Positions 1 to 8,951 of a stretch of 64,000 bases of DNA are shown one piece after another. The position numbers and the translations under genes were made by a program. The notes under the pieces are model-generated. The model was given only the letters and a program-made list of their open reading frames with translations. It did no database searches and was not told the DNA's origin. Each line of letters opens with the position of its first letter. Position 1 is the stretch's first letter. The stretch covers positions 62,001 through 126,000 of the forward strand of contig CAVZHO010000011.1 of assembly GCA_963775085.1 (NCBI GenBank), in the 5' to 3' direction. Source of the DNA: JAAFIP01 sp963775085 (lineage in GTDB: Bacteria; Pseudomonadota; Gammaproteobacteria; Burkholderiales; Burkholderiaceae_C).

Positions 1-1
1 C

Positions 2-1306
2 GTGATGGCCAGCGAGGCGGAGGCCAACAGTGATACGCAAATCAGCTATCTGGCGCTGGGGCTGGTGTTTGGTTTGCTGCTGCTGATGGTGCTGGTGTGT
101 GGCTTGCAGGGCTACGCCTACAAGGACAGAATTTATGCCCTGTATGGTGTGTACGTGCTGATGGTGATTGTGGCCATTGCCTGTTACCACGGCTTGGCAG
201 CACAGTATCTGTGGGATGAGAGCCCGGTGTGGGCAGACAATTCGCAGGCGGTACTGGGTTCGCTCACCTCCGGTATGGCGCTGTTTTTTGTGCACCAGGT
301 GACGGGGGTGGCAGCTTTTTCGCGCCGCTGGTCAATGGGTTTATTGGCGCTCAGTGGCGCTGGCATGGCCGTGGCGGCGGCATACTTTATTCTGCCGCGC
401 CCGCTAGGGGTTGCCATGCTCGGGGTGTACGTCACAGTCAGTTCCGTGCTGGGGCTGTGGATAGCCCTGAAAACCTGGCGGCGTGGTGACCGTATTGGCC
501 TGTGGGTAGCCGCTGCCCATGCGCCATTGGTGGTGATCGCCGTGGCGATTTTGATGCGTGCCCTGGGCTTGGGCAGCTTTATGTGGGTGGTGCAATGGGG
601 CTTGGTAGGTGCGTTTCTGATCGAGGTCATTTTGCTGATGATGGCCTTGCAACTGCGCTCGCGCGAACGCCACGATGCACAAAACCGCAGAGAGGCCATG
701 TATACGCATGACCCGCTGACGGGACTGCTGTCGGTGCATATGTTTGAAGACCGCCTGCGCCAGACCATCATCCGCGCCCGCCGCCATCGTGAGGACGCGG
801 CCATTGTGCTGGTCAGACTGGTCAATTACCCGCAGATTCTTGCCGCCTATGGCACGCCCACCGCCGAAAAAAGCCTGCTCAATGCGGTGCTCAAATTGCG
901 CCGCGTGCTGCGCGACGTGGACACCGCCAGCCGCGTGGGTGAGGCAGAGTTTGGTTTGATTCTGGAGGGTATTTCGGCGCGCAACACGGTGACCAAAGCG
1001 GCCGCCCGCCTGGTCGCCTTGGGTTTGATGCCGCTGGAGGGCATCAAACCCGAAATTGCCTTGCAGTTTCACTTTGCCGGGGTGATTCTGCACGAGTACG
1101 TGGACGATCCGGAACACATTATGGACAAACTCAAGAGTTTGCTACTCACGATGTCGCCCCGCACCCGCAGGCCGATCCGCTTTCTGGAATTGCCGCAAAC
1201 CGAGTTGATGGGGCTGGAGTCCCTGGACGAGTCCCAATTTGGTCACTCCAGTGATGCGGATGCCACACACAGCAGCACACCGCCGGTGCTGGCCAGCAGG
1301 CGCTAG
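2..1306 (+). CDS. 7TM membrane signalling protein with degenerate GGDEF domain (5' part outside window)
   Basis: The visible 434 residues hold seven hydrophobic segments (about residues 14-36, 45-67, 85-100, 111-130, 135-155, 165-187 and 195-218), followed by a cytoplasmic GGDEF-like domain that opens with DPLTGL (237-242). This is the layout of 7TMR-DISM diguanylate cyclase-like receptors, whose periplasmic sensor domain would lie upstream of the window, so the true start is probably not visible. The signature loop reads GEAEF (313-317) instead of GGDEF/GGEEF, so the metal-binding acidic third residue is an alanine. Cyclase activity is therefore unlikely and the domain may bind nucleotide or partners instead. 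The last 40 residues are Ser/Asp-rich and look disordered. The stop codon overlaps the 3' end of the convergent MOSC gene by 4 bp. Confidence 0.8.
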   Translation: MMASEAEANSDTQISYLALGLVFGLLLLMVLVCGLQGYAYKDRIYALYGVYVLMVIVAIACYHGLAAQYLWDESPVWADNSQAVLGSLTSGMALFFVHQVTGVAAFSRRWSMGLLALSGAGMAVAAAYFILPRPLGVAMLGVYVTVSSVLGLWIALKTWRRGDRIGLWVAAAHAPLVVIAVAILMRALGLGSFMWVVQWGLVGAFLIEVILLMMALQLRSRERHDAQNRREAMYTHDPLTGLLSVHMFEDRLRQTIIRARRHREDAAIVLVRLVNYPQILAAYGTPTAEKSLLNAVLKLRRVLRDVDTASRVGEAEFGLILEGISARNTVTKAAARLVALGLMPLEGIKPEIALQFHFAGVILHEYVDDPEHIMDKLKSLLLTMSPRTRRPIRFLELPQTELMGLESLDESQFGHSSDADATHSSTPPVLASRR

Positions 1307-2241
1307 GCAAACGTCCAGGCGCCCTGCACGGTTTGCCCCACGCGCAGCACCTGCTCCACCCCTGACAGGGTGATGGCATTCATGCCAAAGCTCACGGCAC
1401 CTTGCAGTCGCGCATCTTGCCGGTAGGTTTGCAAGGTGTCGCCCACCTCGGGGCTTGGGATACCCGTTTGCGGGTCCACATTGGGAATGGGGCAACGCGG
1501 GCAGGGCTTGACCAAAGCCAGCGCGATGCTGCCCTCTTGGGTGGCGATATGCAACGCCCCGCTGCGGTCTTCGTCATGGGCTTCGATGCCGGTCAGTACG
1601 ATATTGGGCCGAAAGCGCTGTAGGGTGACCTGGGCATGACCCTGGGCAGCCAGGCGCTGGTTCAGCCCGTCCAAAGAGGCTTGACTGGCCACCAAGATCG
1701 GATAGCCATCGCTGAACTGGTTGAGTGCCGCTACGTTATTCGTCCATTGGGTACTGGACAAACGTTGATGTTCGGGGTCAAAGCGCACCAGGCGCAGTTG
1801 TTGCGCAGGCATGCCTACGGGCCGTTCCTGCATTAAAAAATCGGTAAACCACTGCGCCGCCACGTCGCCCATGTCGTAGGCGGCGCAGTCTTGGCCCCAC
1901 ACCCCGGCGCGGCAGGCTTGCTCTACTTTGTCCAGCGCAATATGCAGCGCCAGCATGCCGGGCGCGCGCAGCACCATCTCGGAGTGTTTAAGTTGCGGTT
2001 GAATCAGGCACATGCGTGGCAACTGGCGTTGGGTGACGAATTGGCTTTTTTCATCTACCACCATCCACGCCCGGTCAAACTCCAGCCCTGTCTCGGTCAA
2101 TACCACCTCGCTGACGGCCACCCCCGCGCAGGATTTGACCGGGTAGATCCATAGTTGGCTGATCAGTGCTTGCAGGTCGAAGTCGGCGGGAGTGGCGGGA
2201 GTGGCGGGAGTGGCGGGAGTGGGTAAGGGAGCGCTGGCCAT
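1303..2241 (-). CDS. MOSC domain protein (YcbX-like)
   Basis: A 312-residue protein with an N-terminal MOSC beta-barrel part, YPVKSC at 33-38, and a C-terminal MOSC domain containing RFRPNIV (209-215) and the cysteine motif KPCPRCPIPNVD (245-256). MOSC proteins of this type bind a molybdenum cofactor and reduce N-hydroxylated compounds together with redox partners; that role is inferred from the family. Residues about 8-19 are Ala-Thr-Pro repeats encoded by a 9-bp tandem repeat. No good ribosome binding site precedes the ATG at 2241, so the start could lie after the repeat. It is transcribed away from the UbiH-type gene, with a 61-bp divergent gap. Confidence 0.85.
   Translation of the reverse strand: MASAPLPTPATPATPATPADFDLQALISQLWIYPVKSCAGVAVSEVVLTETGLEFDRAWMVVDEKSQFVTQRQLPRMCLIQPQLKHSEMVLRAPGMLALHIALDKVEQACRAGVWGQDCAAYDMGDVAAQWFTDFLMQERPVGMPAQQLRLVRFDPEHQRLSSTQWTNNVAALNQFSDGYPILVASQASLDGLNQRLAAQGHAQVTLQRFRPNIVLTGIEAHDEDRSGALHIATQEGSIALALVKPCPRCPIPNVDPQTGIPSPEVGDTLQTYRQDARLQGAVSFGMNAITLSGVEQVLRVGQTVQGAWTFA
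2185..2221. repeat. 9-bp tandem repeat inside MOSC gene
   Basis: About four units of GGCGGGAGT (plus strand) encode the Ala-Thr-Pro repeats at the MOSC protein N-terminus. Unit gain or loss would keep the frame and change only tail length. Confidence 0.85.
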
Positions 2242-2302
2242 GGGGTGAGGGTATTTATCAGAATGGGCAAAGCGCTATTGTGCCGCCTTCTACAATCACC
2301 CC

Positions 2303-3481
2303 ATGGCAATTGATGTATGTATCCGTGGATCGGGTGTGGTGGGCAAGGCGTTGGCCTTGCTGCTGGCGCGTGCGCGCATGCGTGTGGGCTTGGTGTCAAC
2401 GGCACCGCCCGATACTGCTGCGCAGACGGATATGCGGGCTTTTGCACTTAACGCCGCGTCGCAACGCTTGCTCACCAGTCTGCGCGCCTGGCCTGAGAAC
2501 GCCTGTGCGGTGCAGCACATGCGGGTGCGTGGTGATGCAGGGGGTGTGGTGTGTTTTGATGCCGCTGCGATGGGCTTTGATGCCCTGGCCTGGATTGTCG
2601 ATGCCAGCGCGTTAGAGCAGCGCCTGCAAACTGCCGTCTCGTTTGCACCCGAAATCACCTTGCTCAGCGCGCCCGAGCCTGCTGCCTTGACGGTCATCTG
2701 CGAAGGCCGCACCAGCACGACGTTGCAGTCCATGGATGCCAGCGCGGGACTGGAGTTTGACCGTGCGTCTTACGAGCAAACCGCCATCGCCGCCACCCTG
2801 CGTACCGAGCAGCCCCACCAGGCCACGGCCTGGCAGTGGATGCAAGGCGGCGAGGTGTGCGCGCTGCTGCCGCGTGCATCTGTTCACACTTCGCCAGGTG
2901 ATGGGGCCACTCACTCAGCTGAAAACGTAAGTAACGGGAACTCCGTAGCCCTGGTCTGGTCTGTACACCATGAGCATGCACAGCAGTTATTGGCGATGGA
3001 CCAAGCGCAGTTTTGCGCCGCGCTCCAGCACGCCTGCGGTGGTGCGGCTTTGGGCGCTATGCATTTGACCAGCCCACGCGCCGCCTGGCCTTTGTACCTG
3101 TCCCAGGCCAGCCGCTGGGCGGGGACGGGTTTGGCGGGCATGCCGCAAGCCGCCTGGGCGCTGGCGGGCGATGCCGCCCATGCCCTGCACCCTTTGGCGG
3201 GGCAGGGGCTTAATTTAGGTTTGGGCGATGCCGCTGAGCTGGCCCAGGTGCTCAGCCGTAAAGAGTATTTCCGCAGCTTCGGGGACATGCGCCTGCTGCG
3301 CCGGTACGAGCGCGCCCGCAAGGGCGAAGCCGCCGCGCTGCGTCTGGCCACCGACGGCTTGCAACGCCTGTTTGCCATGGACGATGCCCGTGTGAAAAGC
3401 GTGCGAAACTGGGGTATGCGTGGATTTGATGCACTCGCGCCCCTCAAGGCCGCCGTCATGCGCCGCGCGATGGGGATATAG
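2303..3481 (+). CDS. FAD-dependent hydroxylase, UbiH/UbiF/Coq6 family
   Basis: A 392-residue flavoprotein monooxygenase. The N-terminal dinucleotide-binding segment GSGVVGKALA starts at residue 9, and the second FAD motif is GDAAHALHPLAGQGLNLG (289-306), typical of ubiquinone-biosynthesis hydroxylases. The family inserts ring hydroxyls into polyprenylated ubiquinone precursors at the membrane; which ring position is used cannot be told from sequence. Residues 193-213 form a poorly conserved Ser/Asn-rich insertion. The DsbC-like gene follows with a short gap, and this pair could be co-transcribed. Confidence 0.85.
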   Translation: MAIDVCIRGSGVVGKALALLLARARMRVGLVSTAPPDTAAQTDMRAFALNAASQRLLTSLRAWPENACAVQHMRVRGDAGGVVCFDAAAMGFDALAWIVDASALEQRLQTAVSFAPEITLLSAPEPAALTVICEGRTSTTLQSMDASAGLEFDRASYEQTAIAATLRTEQPHQATAWQWMQGGEVCALLPRASVHTSPGDGATHSAENVSNGNSVALVWSVHHEHAQQLLAMDQAQFCAALQHACGGAALGAMHLTSPRAAWPLYLSQASRWAGTGLAGMPQAAWALAGDAAHALHPLAGQGLNLGLGDAAELAQVLSRKEYFRSFGDMRLLRRYERARKGEAAALRLATDGLQRLFAMDDARVKSVRNWGMRGFDALAPLKAAVMRRAMGI

Positions 3482-3505
3482 TAGAGCAATTGAAGGATGA
3501 ACACC

Positions 3506-4225
3506 ATGAAATTTACTACCAAACTAATAGCTGCTTGCGTCCTGCTGACAGGGACTATGGCCGTATTTGCCGATGAAGCTGCGATCCGAAAAAACCTGCC
3601 CGAGCGCCTGCCCAGCTTGCCCAAAATTGACGAGATCAGCAAAGCCCCCATGCCCGGCCTGTTTGAAGTGCGCCTCAATGGCACCGAGATTTTTTATACC
3701 GATGGCGATGGCAATTATTTGATCCAAGGCAATTTGATCGACACCCGGGCCAAACGCAACCTCACCGAAGAGCGTATTGCCAAGCTCACCGAGATCGACT
3801 TCGACTCCCTGCCGCTCAAAGACGCATTTACCATCGTGCGCGGTAACGGCAAACGCAAAGTGGCTGTTTTTGAAGACCCCAACTGCGGCTACTGCAAGCG
3901 CTTTGAGAAAGATCTGCAAAGCGTCAATAACGTCACGGTTTACATGTTTCTCTACCCCATCCTGGGCCCCGCCTCCACCGAGCGCAGCAAAAACGTCTGG
4001 TGCGCCAAAGACCGCGCCAAGGCCTGGACCGACTGGATGGTCAAAGATGCAGACACCGCTGCTGCGGCTGCCAGCTGTGACAGCACCGCGCTGGCGCGCA
4101 ACGTAGAGTTTGGCAAAAAGCACCGCATCACCGGCACCCCCACCCTGATCTTTGCCGATGGCAATCGCGTGCCCGGTGCCATTGGGGCGGCGCAGGTCGA
4201 GAAGTTTTTGGCGGAAGTGAAGTAA
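3506..4225 (+). CDS. DsbC-family periplasmic thiol:disulfide isomerase
   Basis: A 239-residue exported protein with a signal peptide (cleavage near residue 22), a short dimerisation region and a thioredoxin-fold domain with the redox motif CGYC (127-130), the cis-Pro loop TGTPT (209-213) and a second cysteine pair (166, 191). It should reshuffle disulfides in periplasmic proteins with DsbD as electron source. The ATG at 3506 is preferred because GAAGGA at 3492-3497 sits 8 bases upstream; an ATG at 3497 overlaps that site. The hydrophobic core of the signal peptide, residues 7-21, is encoded by a copy of the dispersed repeat A described below. Confidence 0.9.
   Translation: MKFTTKLIAACVLLTGTMAVFADEAAIRKNLPERLPSLPKIDEISKAPMPGLFEVRLNGTEIFYTDGDGNYLIQGNLIDTRAKRNLTEERIAKLTEIDFDSLPLKDAFTIVRGNGKRKVAVFEDPNCGYCKRFEKDLQSVNNVTVYMFLYPILGPASTERSKNVWCAKDRAKAWTDWMVKDADTAAAAASCDSTALARNVEFGKKHRITGTPTLIFADGNRVPGAIGAAQVEKFLAEVK
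3524..3568 (+). repeat. Dispersed repeat A, copy in DsbC-like signal peptide
   Basis: The copy carries ATAGCTGCTTGCGTCC, then TGACAGGGACTATGGCC and GTATTT. It is read in the frame LIAACVLLTGTMAVF. Confidence 0.85.
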
Positions 4226-4261
4226 GCTCTGTCCACTCAAAAAAGTTGTCGATAAGAGTGC

Positions 4262-4306
4262 ATAGTCCTTGTCGTTAGGGCGTATGCAGCTATTTTTACT
4301 ATAGCG
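4262..4306 (-). repeat. Dispersed repeat A, intergenic copy
   Basis: The reverse complement reads GCTATAGTAAAAATAGCTG, then CATACGCCC and GGACTATG, matching the family. It lies between the DsbC-like and M61 peptidase genes. Confidence 0.8.
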
Positions 4307-4342
4307 ACCGCAAACCCTGCGGATCGTGTATTCTTCGCATTC

Positions 4343-6229
4343 ATGGCTCCTGCTTCCTCATCCGCTGCGCCCACTGGCGCCCCTGTGCACTACCACGTTG
4401 ACGCGTGCGACGTGCATGCGCATCTGTTTCGCATCACCCTCACCATTGCCCGCCCGGCCAAACACCAGCGGGTCAGCCTGCCGGTGTGGATACCGGGCAG
4501 CTACATGGTGCGGGAGTTCTCCAAGCATCTGCAAAACCTGACCGCACAGCAAAGCGGCCAGGCGCTGGCAATCGAGCAACTGGATAAATGCACCTGGCAA
4601 GTCGCCAATGCTGCGGCCAAACCGCTGGTGCTGCACTACGCGGTGTATGCCTACGACAGCTCGGTGCGTGCCGCCTGGCTGGATGCACAGCGCGGTTTTT
4701 TTAACGGCACCTCGCTGTGTCTGCGCGTCGAGAGGCAGGAAAATGCAATGCACCATGTGCGGGTAATTGCTCCTAAAAACGTAGCTAATTATGCCCTGGT
4801 GACAGGGGCTAATGCCATAAAAACAGATAAAAACGGCTTTGGCACCTATGCGTTTGCCAGCTACGACGCGCTGGCCGACACGCCGTTTGAGATGGGCACC
4901 TATTGGCGCGCCAAGTTCAGCGTACGCGGGGTGGAGCACCAGTTTGTAGTGGCGGGCGCGGCCCCCAGCTTTGATGGCAAACGCCTGCTGATGGACACGC
5001 AGAAAATTGTCGAAACCGAGATGGCGTTCTGGCATGGCGCGGGCAGTGACACAGGTAAAGCGGGCAAGCCACCGTTTGACAGCTATGTTTTTATGCTCAA
5101 CGCCGTTGACGACGGTTACGGCGGCCTCGAGCACCGCAATAGTACGGCCCTGATCTGCAACCGCCGCGACCTGCCGCGCCTGGACAGTACCAAGCAGCCC
5201 GATGGCTACACCACCCTGCTGGGCCTGATCAGCCATGAGTATTTTCACAGCTGGAACGTCAAACGTCTACGCCCTGCGGAGTTTTCCAGCTATCACTACG
5301 CTAGCGAGCAGTACACCCAGTTGCTGTGGTTTTTTGAAGGCTTTACCAGCTACTACGACGACCTGCTGCTGCGCCGCGCAGGCTTGATCGACAGCCCGCA
5401 GTACCTCAAGCTGCTGAATAAAACCATCAACCAGGTGATGCAAACACCCGGTGCGAAGGTACAAAGCGTGGCGCAAAGCAGCTTTGATGCCTGGGTAAAG
5501 TACTACCGCCAGGACGAGAACACACCCAATGCCACCGTGAGCTACTACACCAAGGGCTCGTTGGTGGCCCTGTGCTTTGACCTGACGCTGCGCGCCGAGG
5601 GTAAAACCACCTTGGACGCGGTGATGCGCGCGCTGTGGCTGCGCAGCAAGGCCGGCGCGCCCAGCGGGCCACGCAAAGCGGCGGCGGATGCCAAGCTGCA
5701 ACCTGGCAGCATGACCGAGGCCGACATTACCGCCGTGCTGCAGCAGCTGGGCGGCCGCAGTTTTGCCACTGAGCTGGCCCAGTGGGTGCACAGCACGGCG
5801 GACCTGCCACTGGAGCGATTGCTCACAGCCCACGGTGTTGCAGTGGTAGAAGACAAACCCCAGCTCGCCCAGCGCCTGGGTCTGCGGGTGGCTGAAACCA
5901 ATGGTGCAGTACAAGTCAAGGTGGTGCTGCGTGGCGGTGCTGCCGAGCGGGCAGGCTTTTGCGCGGGGGACGAATGGCTGGCTGTGGGCAGCGCGCGTGG
6001 TGGGCAGTGGCGGCTCCATAAGCTGGACGATCTGCTGCTCTACACGGGTGATGTAGCCGGTAAAGCGGGGGGTAAAGCGGGTAGCAAGTACGTGCAGGCC
6101 CTGGTCTCGCGTGACAAGCGCCTGCACACACTCAAGCTACAGCTACCCTCGGCCGAGCGTGCAGACCTGGCGACTTGGGTGCTGCGCAGCCAGGACGCAA
6201 CGCGGGTGAACGCATGGCTCGCTGGTTAA
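4343..6229 (+). CDS. M61-family metallopeptidase with PDZ domain
   Basis: A 628-residue protein of the M61 glycyl aminopeptidase family. The N-terminal beta domain covers about residues 10-200, and the zinc site is HEYFH (298-302) with the downstream glutamate in FFEGFTSYYDD (E332). A C-terminal PDZ-like domain lies at about 500-590. The family trims N-terminal Gly/Ala residues from peptides. No signal peptide is evident. Residues 142-160 come from a copy of repeat A inserted in the beta domain without breaking the frame. The 3' end overlaps the start of the next gene by 16 bases, which suggests translational coupling. Confidence 0.88.
   Translation: MAPASSSAAPTGAPVHYHVDACDVHAHLFRITLTIARPAKHQRVSLPVWIPGSYMVREFSKHLQNLTAQQSGQALAIEQLDKCTWQVANAAAKPLVLHYAVYAYDSSVRAAWLDAQRGFFNGTSLCLRVERQENAMHHVRVIAPKNVANYALVTGANAIKTDKNGFGTYAFASYDALADTPFEMGTYWRAKFSVRGVEHQFVVAGAAPSFDGKRLLMDTQKIVETEMAFWHGAGSDTGKAGKPPFDSYVFMLNAVDDGYGGLEHRNSTALICNRRDLPRLDSTKQPDGYTTLLGLISHEYFHSWNVKRLRPAEFSSYHYASEQYTQLLWFFEGFTSYYDDLLLRRAGLIDSPQYLKLLNKTINQVMQTPGAKVQSVAQSSFDAWVKYYRQDENTPNATVSYYTKGSLVALCFDLTLRAEGKTTLDAVMRALWLRSKAGAPSGPRKAAADAKLQPGSMTEADITAVLQQLGGRSFATELAQWVHSTADLPLERLLTAHGVAVVEDKPQLAQRLGLRVAETNGAVQVKVVLRGGAAERAGFCAGDEWLAVGSARGGQWRLHKLDDLLLYTGDVAGKAGGKAGSKYVQALVSRDKRLHTLKLQLPSAERADLATWVLRSQDATRVNAWLAG
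4766..4820 (+). repeat. Dispersed repeat A, copy inside M61 peptidase gene
   Basis: A diverged copy with TAGCTAATTATGCCCTGG and TGACAGGGGCTAATGCC, encoding about residues 142-160 of the peptidase. Confidence 0.6.
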
Positions 6230-7398
6230 TTCGGCTGCCGCTGGCCTTGCTGCTGGCCCTGGCGGTGCATGGCGTGTCGCTGTGGGTAGTGGCCCAGGAG
6301 ATGCAGGCCATGGGCAGCGTGATCCAGCGCAAGGCCGATCCGATGTTTACCCGCCAGATTGTGCAGCCGCTTGCACCCAGCACGCCAGTCGTCCAAGCCG
6401 CAGCCCCGATTGCAGTGCAAAAAAAGGCGGTAGTCCCTATGAACAGGACGCAAGCAGCTATTAAAAGTGTAGCTGAAAAATCGATACAAACTCCTTTGAT
6501 AGAACCACCACCCGAGATGCCTGCGCCCATGGTCACCGAGACCATTGCCAGTCTGACGACCAGTACCGTACCAGATGCCAGCACCAGCCTGGTCGTCGAT
6601 GCCAGCCCCACCCTGGCAGGGGTGACTGACACGCTGCCCGCGCTTGCCAGCGCGACCACCACGCTGGCATCGCTGCCGGGCAGCGGCACCACCAGCCTTA
6701 GCACCGATACCCTGGTCATGCAAGGCAATTGGCCGATTGACACCCGCCTGACCTACGACCTGGGCGGCTACTACCGGGGTGACCTGCATGGCAGCGCCAC
6801 GGTGCAGTGGACGCGGGATCCTGCTACCCAGGGCGAGAGCTACCAGGTGCGCATTGAACTGAACTCGCTCATCAGTGCTGTGTTGACCAGCCAGGGCAAG
6901 GTGCGCGCCGAGGGTCTGCTGCCCAGAGCCTATGAGGAAAAATTTTTTGGCAAGCAGCGAAGCGTGACGCTGGATGACACTGCCGTGGTGCTGACCGATG
7001 GCACGCGTATCCCCCGGCCCCAGCCGGTGGGTAATGGGCCAGACGAGTCGGCTACTGTGCAAGATGCGGCCAGCCAGTTTGTCGAGCTGGGGCACCGCTT
7101 TGCCAACGGCCGAGCCAAGCTGGCCGAGGGAGAAGTCGTGCGGGTCTGGCTGGCACGGCCCGGTGGCCTGGATGCCTGGGTGTACGACGTAGGCCCCGCA
7201 GAAACGCTGTATTTACCGCACATTGGCCCGGTGCAGGCGTACCACCTTACGCCCCGACCGCAGGCGAATCCCCGCGGCACCCTGGTAGTCGAAATGTGGT
7301 TTGCCCCTGCGCTGCAATTCTTGCCGGTGCGCATCAAGATCATGCAGGGCAAAGACGGGCACCTCGATCTGAAGGTGCTGAAAATAGAACAGCGATAA
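6214..7398 (+). CDS. DUF3108 domain protein with N-terminal membrane anchor
   Basis: A 394-residue protein. Residues about 5-25 form one membrane segment or uncleaved signal; a Pro/Thr/Ala-rich linker runs to about residue 165, and the C-terminal 220 residues match DUF3108, ending near the conserved FLPVRIKIMQGKDG stretch. The biochemical role of DUF3108 is not known; cell-envelope location is inferred. The ATG at 6214 (MARWLIRL) is preferred because it begins the hydrophobic segment and overlaps the M61 stop; an in-frame start at 6175 would add 13 non-conserved residues. Residues 73-87 in the linker come from an antisense copy of repeat A. Confidence 0.8.
   Translation: MARWLIRLPLALLLALAVHGVSLWVVAQEMQAMGSVIQRKADPMFTRQIVQPLAPSTPVVQAAAPIAVQKKAVVPMNRTQAAIKSVAEKSIQTPLIEPPPEMPAPMVTETIASLTTSTVPDASTSLVVDASPTLAGVTDTLPALASATTTLASLPGSGTTSLSTDTLVMQGNWPIDTRLTYDLGGYYRGDLHGSATVQWTRDPATQGESYQVRIELNSLISAVLTSQGKVRAEGLLPRAYEEKFFGKQRSVTLDDTAVVLTDGTRIPRPQPVGNGPDESATVQDAASQFVELGHRFANGRAKLAEGEVVRVWLARPGGLDAWVYDVGPAETLYLPHIGPVQAYHLTPRPQANPRGTLVVEMWFAPALQFLPVRIKIMQGKDGHLDLKVLKIEQR
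6430..6474 (-). repeat. Dispersed repeat A, antisense copy inside DUF3108 gene
   Basis: The reverse complement contains AATAGCTGCTTGCGTCCTG and TTCATAGGGACTAC. It lies in the low-complexity linker of the protein. Confidence 0.85.
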
Positions 7399-7438
7399 AG
7401 GCAGCCCCGTTGAGGAACGGGCAATACGTTTGCTGCCT
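7399..7438. other. Nested hairpin between convergent genes
   Basis: An outer arm pair AGGCAGC (7399-7405) / GCTGCCT (7432-7438) encloses a perfect inner hairpin CCCGTT-GAGG-AACGGG (7406-7421). There is no T-run, so it is not a classical terminator, but it occupies the gap between two convergent genes. Confidence 0.5.
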
Positions 7439-7442
7439 GCCC

Positions 7443-8921
7443 TTAGCGCCGCTTGCGCAGCAGCCGGGGCACAACCAGCACCGCCACGATTACCAGCAGC
7501 AAAGCCAGCGAACCAGGACGCTCTAAAAACACCGTCCACTTGCCCTCGCCAATGCTCAGCGCATTGCGCATTTGCGCCTCGGCCAGGGGCCCCAAAATCA
7601 GGCCCACCACCACCGGCGCGGTGGGAAAGTCATAGCGGCGCATCAGCACGCCCACCAGGCCAATGCCGTAGAGCAGCAGCAGGTCAAACGCGCTTTGGCG
7701 CATGCCATACACGCCCACCGTGGCAAAGATCAAAATGCCCGCGTACAGGTAGGCCTTGGGGATTTTGAGCAGCTTGACCCACAGGCCGACCAGGGGCAGG
7801 TTCAAGATGAGCAGCATCACGTTGCCGATGTACAACGAGGCGATCAGCGCCCACACCAGCGCCGCCGAGGTGGTGAAAAGTTGCGGCCCGGGCTGGATGC
7901 CGTAGTTTTGAAACGCGCCCAGCAAAATGGCGGTGGTGTTGGAAGTGGGGATGCCCAGCGTAAGCAGCGGAATCAACGTGGCGGTGATGGCGGCGTTGTT
8001 GGCCGCCTCGGGGCCTGCCACGCCTTCAATCGCGCCCCTGGTGCCAAAGTCTTCGGGGTGTTTGGCGAGTTTCTTTTCAGTGGCGTAGCTTAAAAACGTG
8101 GGGATCTCGCTGCCGCCCGCCGGAATGGTGCCAAACGGAATGCCAATGGCACTGCCGCGCAGCCAGGCGGGCCAGGAGCGTCGCCACTCGCTGCGTGTCA
8201 TGTGCACGCGGCTCATGGGGTTTTGCGTCTCGCTCTCGCGGCCCTGGTAAATCACGTTGTACAGCGCCTCGCCCACGGCAAACAGGCCCACGGCGACCAG
8301 CACAATCTCGATGCCGTCCATCAGCTCGCTCACACCGCCGGTGTAGCGCACCTGGCCAGTGATCTGGTCCATACCCACCAGGCCGATGGCCAGACCGATA
8401 AACAGCGCGGTGATGCCGCGCAGCGCGCTGCTGCCCATGACGGCACTGACGGTGCAAAAGGCCAGCACCATCAGCAGAAAATACTCCGGCGGCCCGAGCT
8501 TGACGGCGTACTCGGCAATCACTGGCGAGGCGAAGGTCACCACTACGGTGGCTATCGTTCCCGCCACAAACGAGCCAATCGCCGCCGTGGCCAGTGCTGC
8601 CCCGGCGCGGCCATTCTTGGCCATCTTGTTGCCCTCCATGGCGGTCACCATCGAGCCCGATTCGCCGGGGGTATTGAGCAGAATGGAGGTGGTGCTGCCG
8701 CCGTACATGGCACCGTAGTAAATGCCAGCAAAAAAGATCATCGACGCGGTCACGTCCACCTTGGTGGTAATCGGCAGCAGCATGGCCACGGCGACCGCTG
8801 GGCCGATGCCGGGCAGCACGCCCACGGCGGTGCCAATGACGCAGCCCAAAAAGGCCCACATCAGGTTAAAGGGCGTAATGGCGGTGGCGAAGCCCGCCAT
8901 CAGCTGGTTAAAAATGTCCAT
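7443..8921 (-). CDS. tctA: Tripartite tricarboxylate transporter, large permease TctA
   Basis: A 492-residue integral membrane protein with about a dozen hydrophobic segments and the family signature around VGVLPGIGPAVAVAMLLP (about residues 38-55) and TSILLNTPGESGSMVTAMEG (about 78-97). TctA forms the substrate channel of sodium- or proton-coupled uptake systems for citrate-like or aromatic carboxylates. It lies 30 bp downstream of tctB in a tctC-tctB-tctA operon. The substrate is unknown; the neighbouring phenylacetate genes make an aromatic acid possible. Confidence 0.93.
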   Translation of the reverse strand: MDIFNQLMAGFATAITPFNLMWAFLGCVIGTAVGVLPGIGPAVAVAMLLPITTKVDVTASMIFFAGIYYGAMYGGSTTSILLNTPGESGSMVTAMEGNKMAKNGRAGAALATAAIGSFVAGTIATVVVTFASPVIAEYAVKLGPPEYFLLMVLAFCTVSAVMGSSALRGITALFIGLAIGLVGMDQITGQVRYTGGVSELMDGIEIVLVAVGLFAVGEALYNVIYQGRESETQNPMSRVHMTRSEWRRSWPAWLRGSAIGIPFGTIPAGGSEIPTFLSYATEKKLAKHPEDFGTRGAIEGVAGPEAANNAAITATLIPLLTLGIPTSNTTAILLGAFQNYGIQPGPQLFTTSAALVWALIASLYIGNVMLLILNLPLVGLWVKLLKIPKAYLYAGILIFATVGVYGMRQSAFDLLLLYGIGLVGVLMRRYDFPTAPVVVGLILGPLAEAQMRNALSIGEGKWTVFLERPGSLALLLVIVAVLVVPRLLRKRR

Positions 8922-8951
8922 GCGCTGCTCTGGTGGGTTGAAGGAAGCGGG

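Noticed and set aside
184..825. Long open frame on the minus strand opposite the GGDEF-like gene
   Set aside because: Low-complexity Arg/Ser/Thr composition and no motif. It is the shadow of a high-GC gene.
2910..2965. Possible diverged repeat inside the UbiH-type gene
   Set aside because: The match is limited to short A-rich words. The insertion is real in the protein but its origin is unclear.
3524..4240. Minus-strand frame of about 238 residues opposite the DsbC-like gene
   Set aside because: The plus-strand gene has a signal peptide, CGYC motif and ribosome site; the opposite frame has none.
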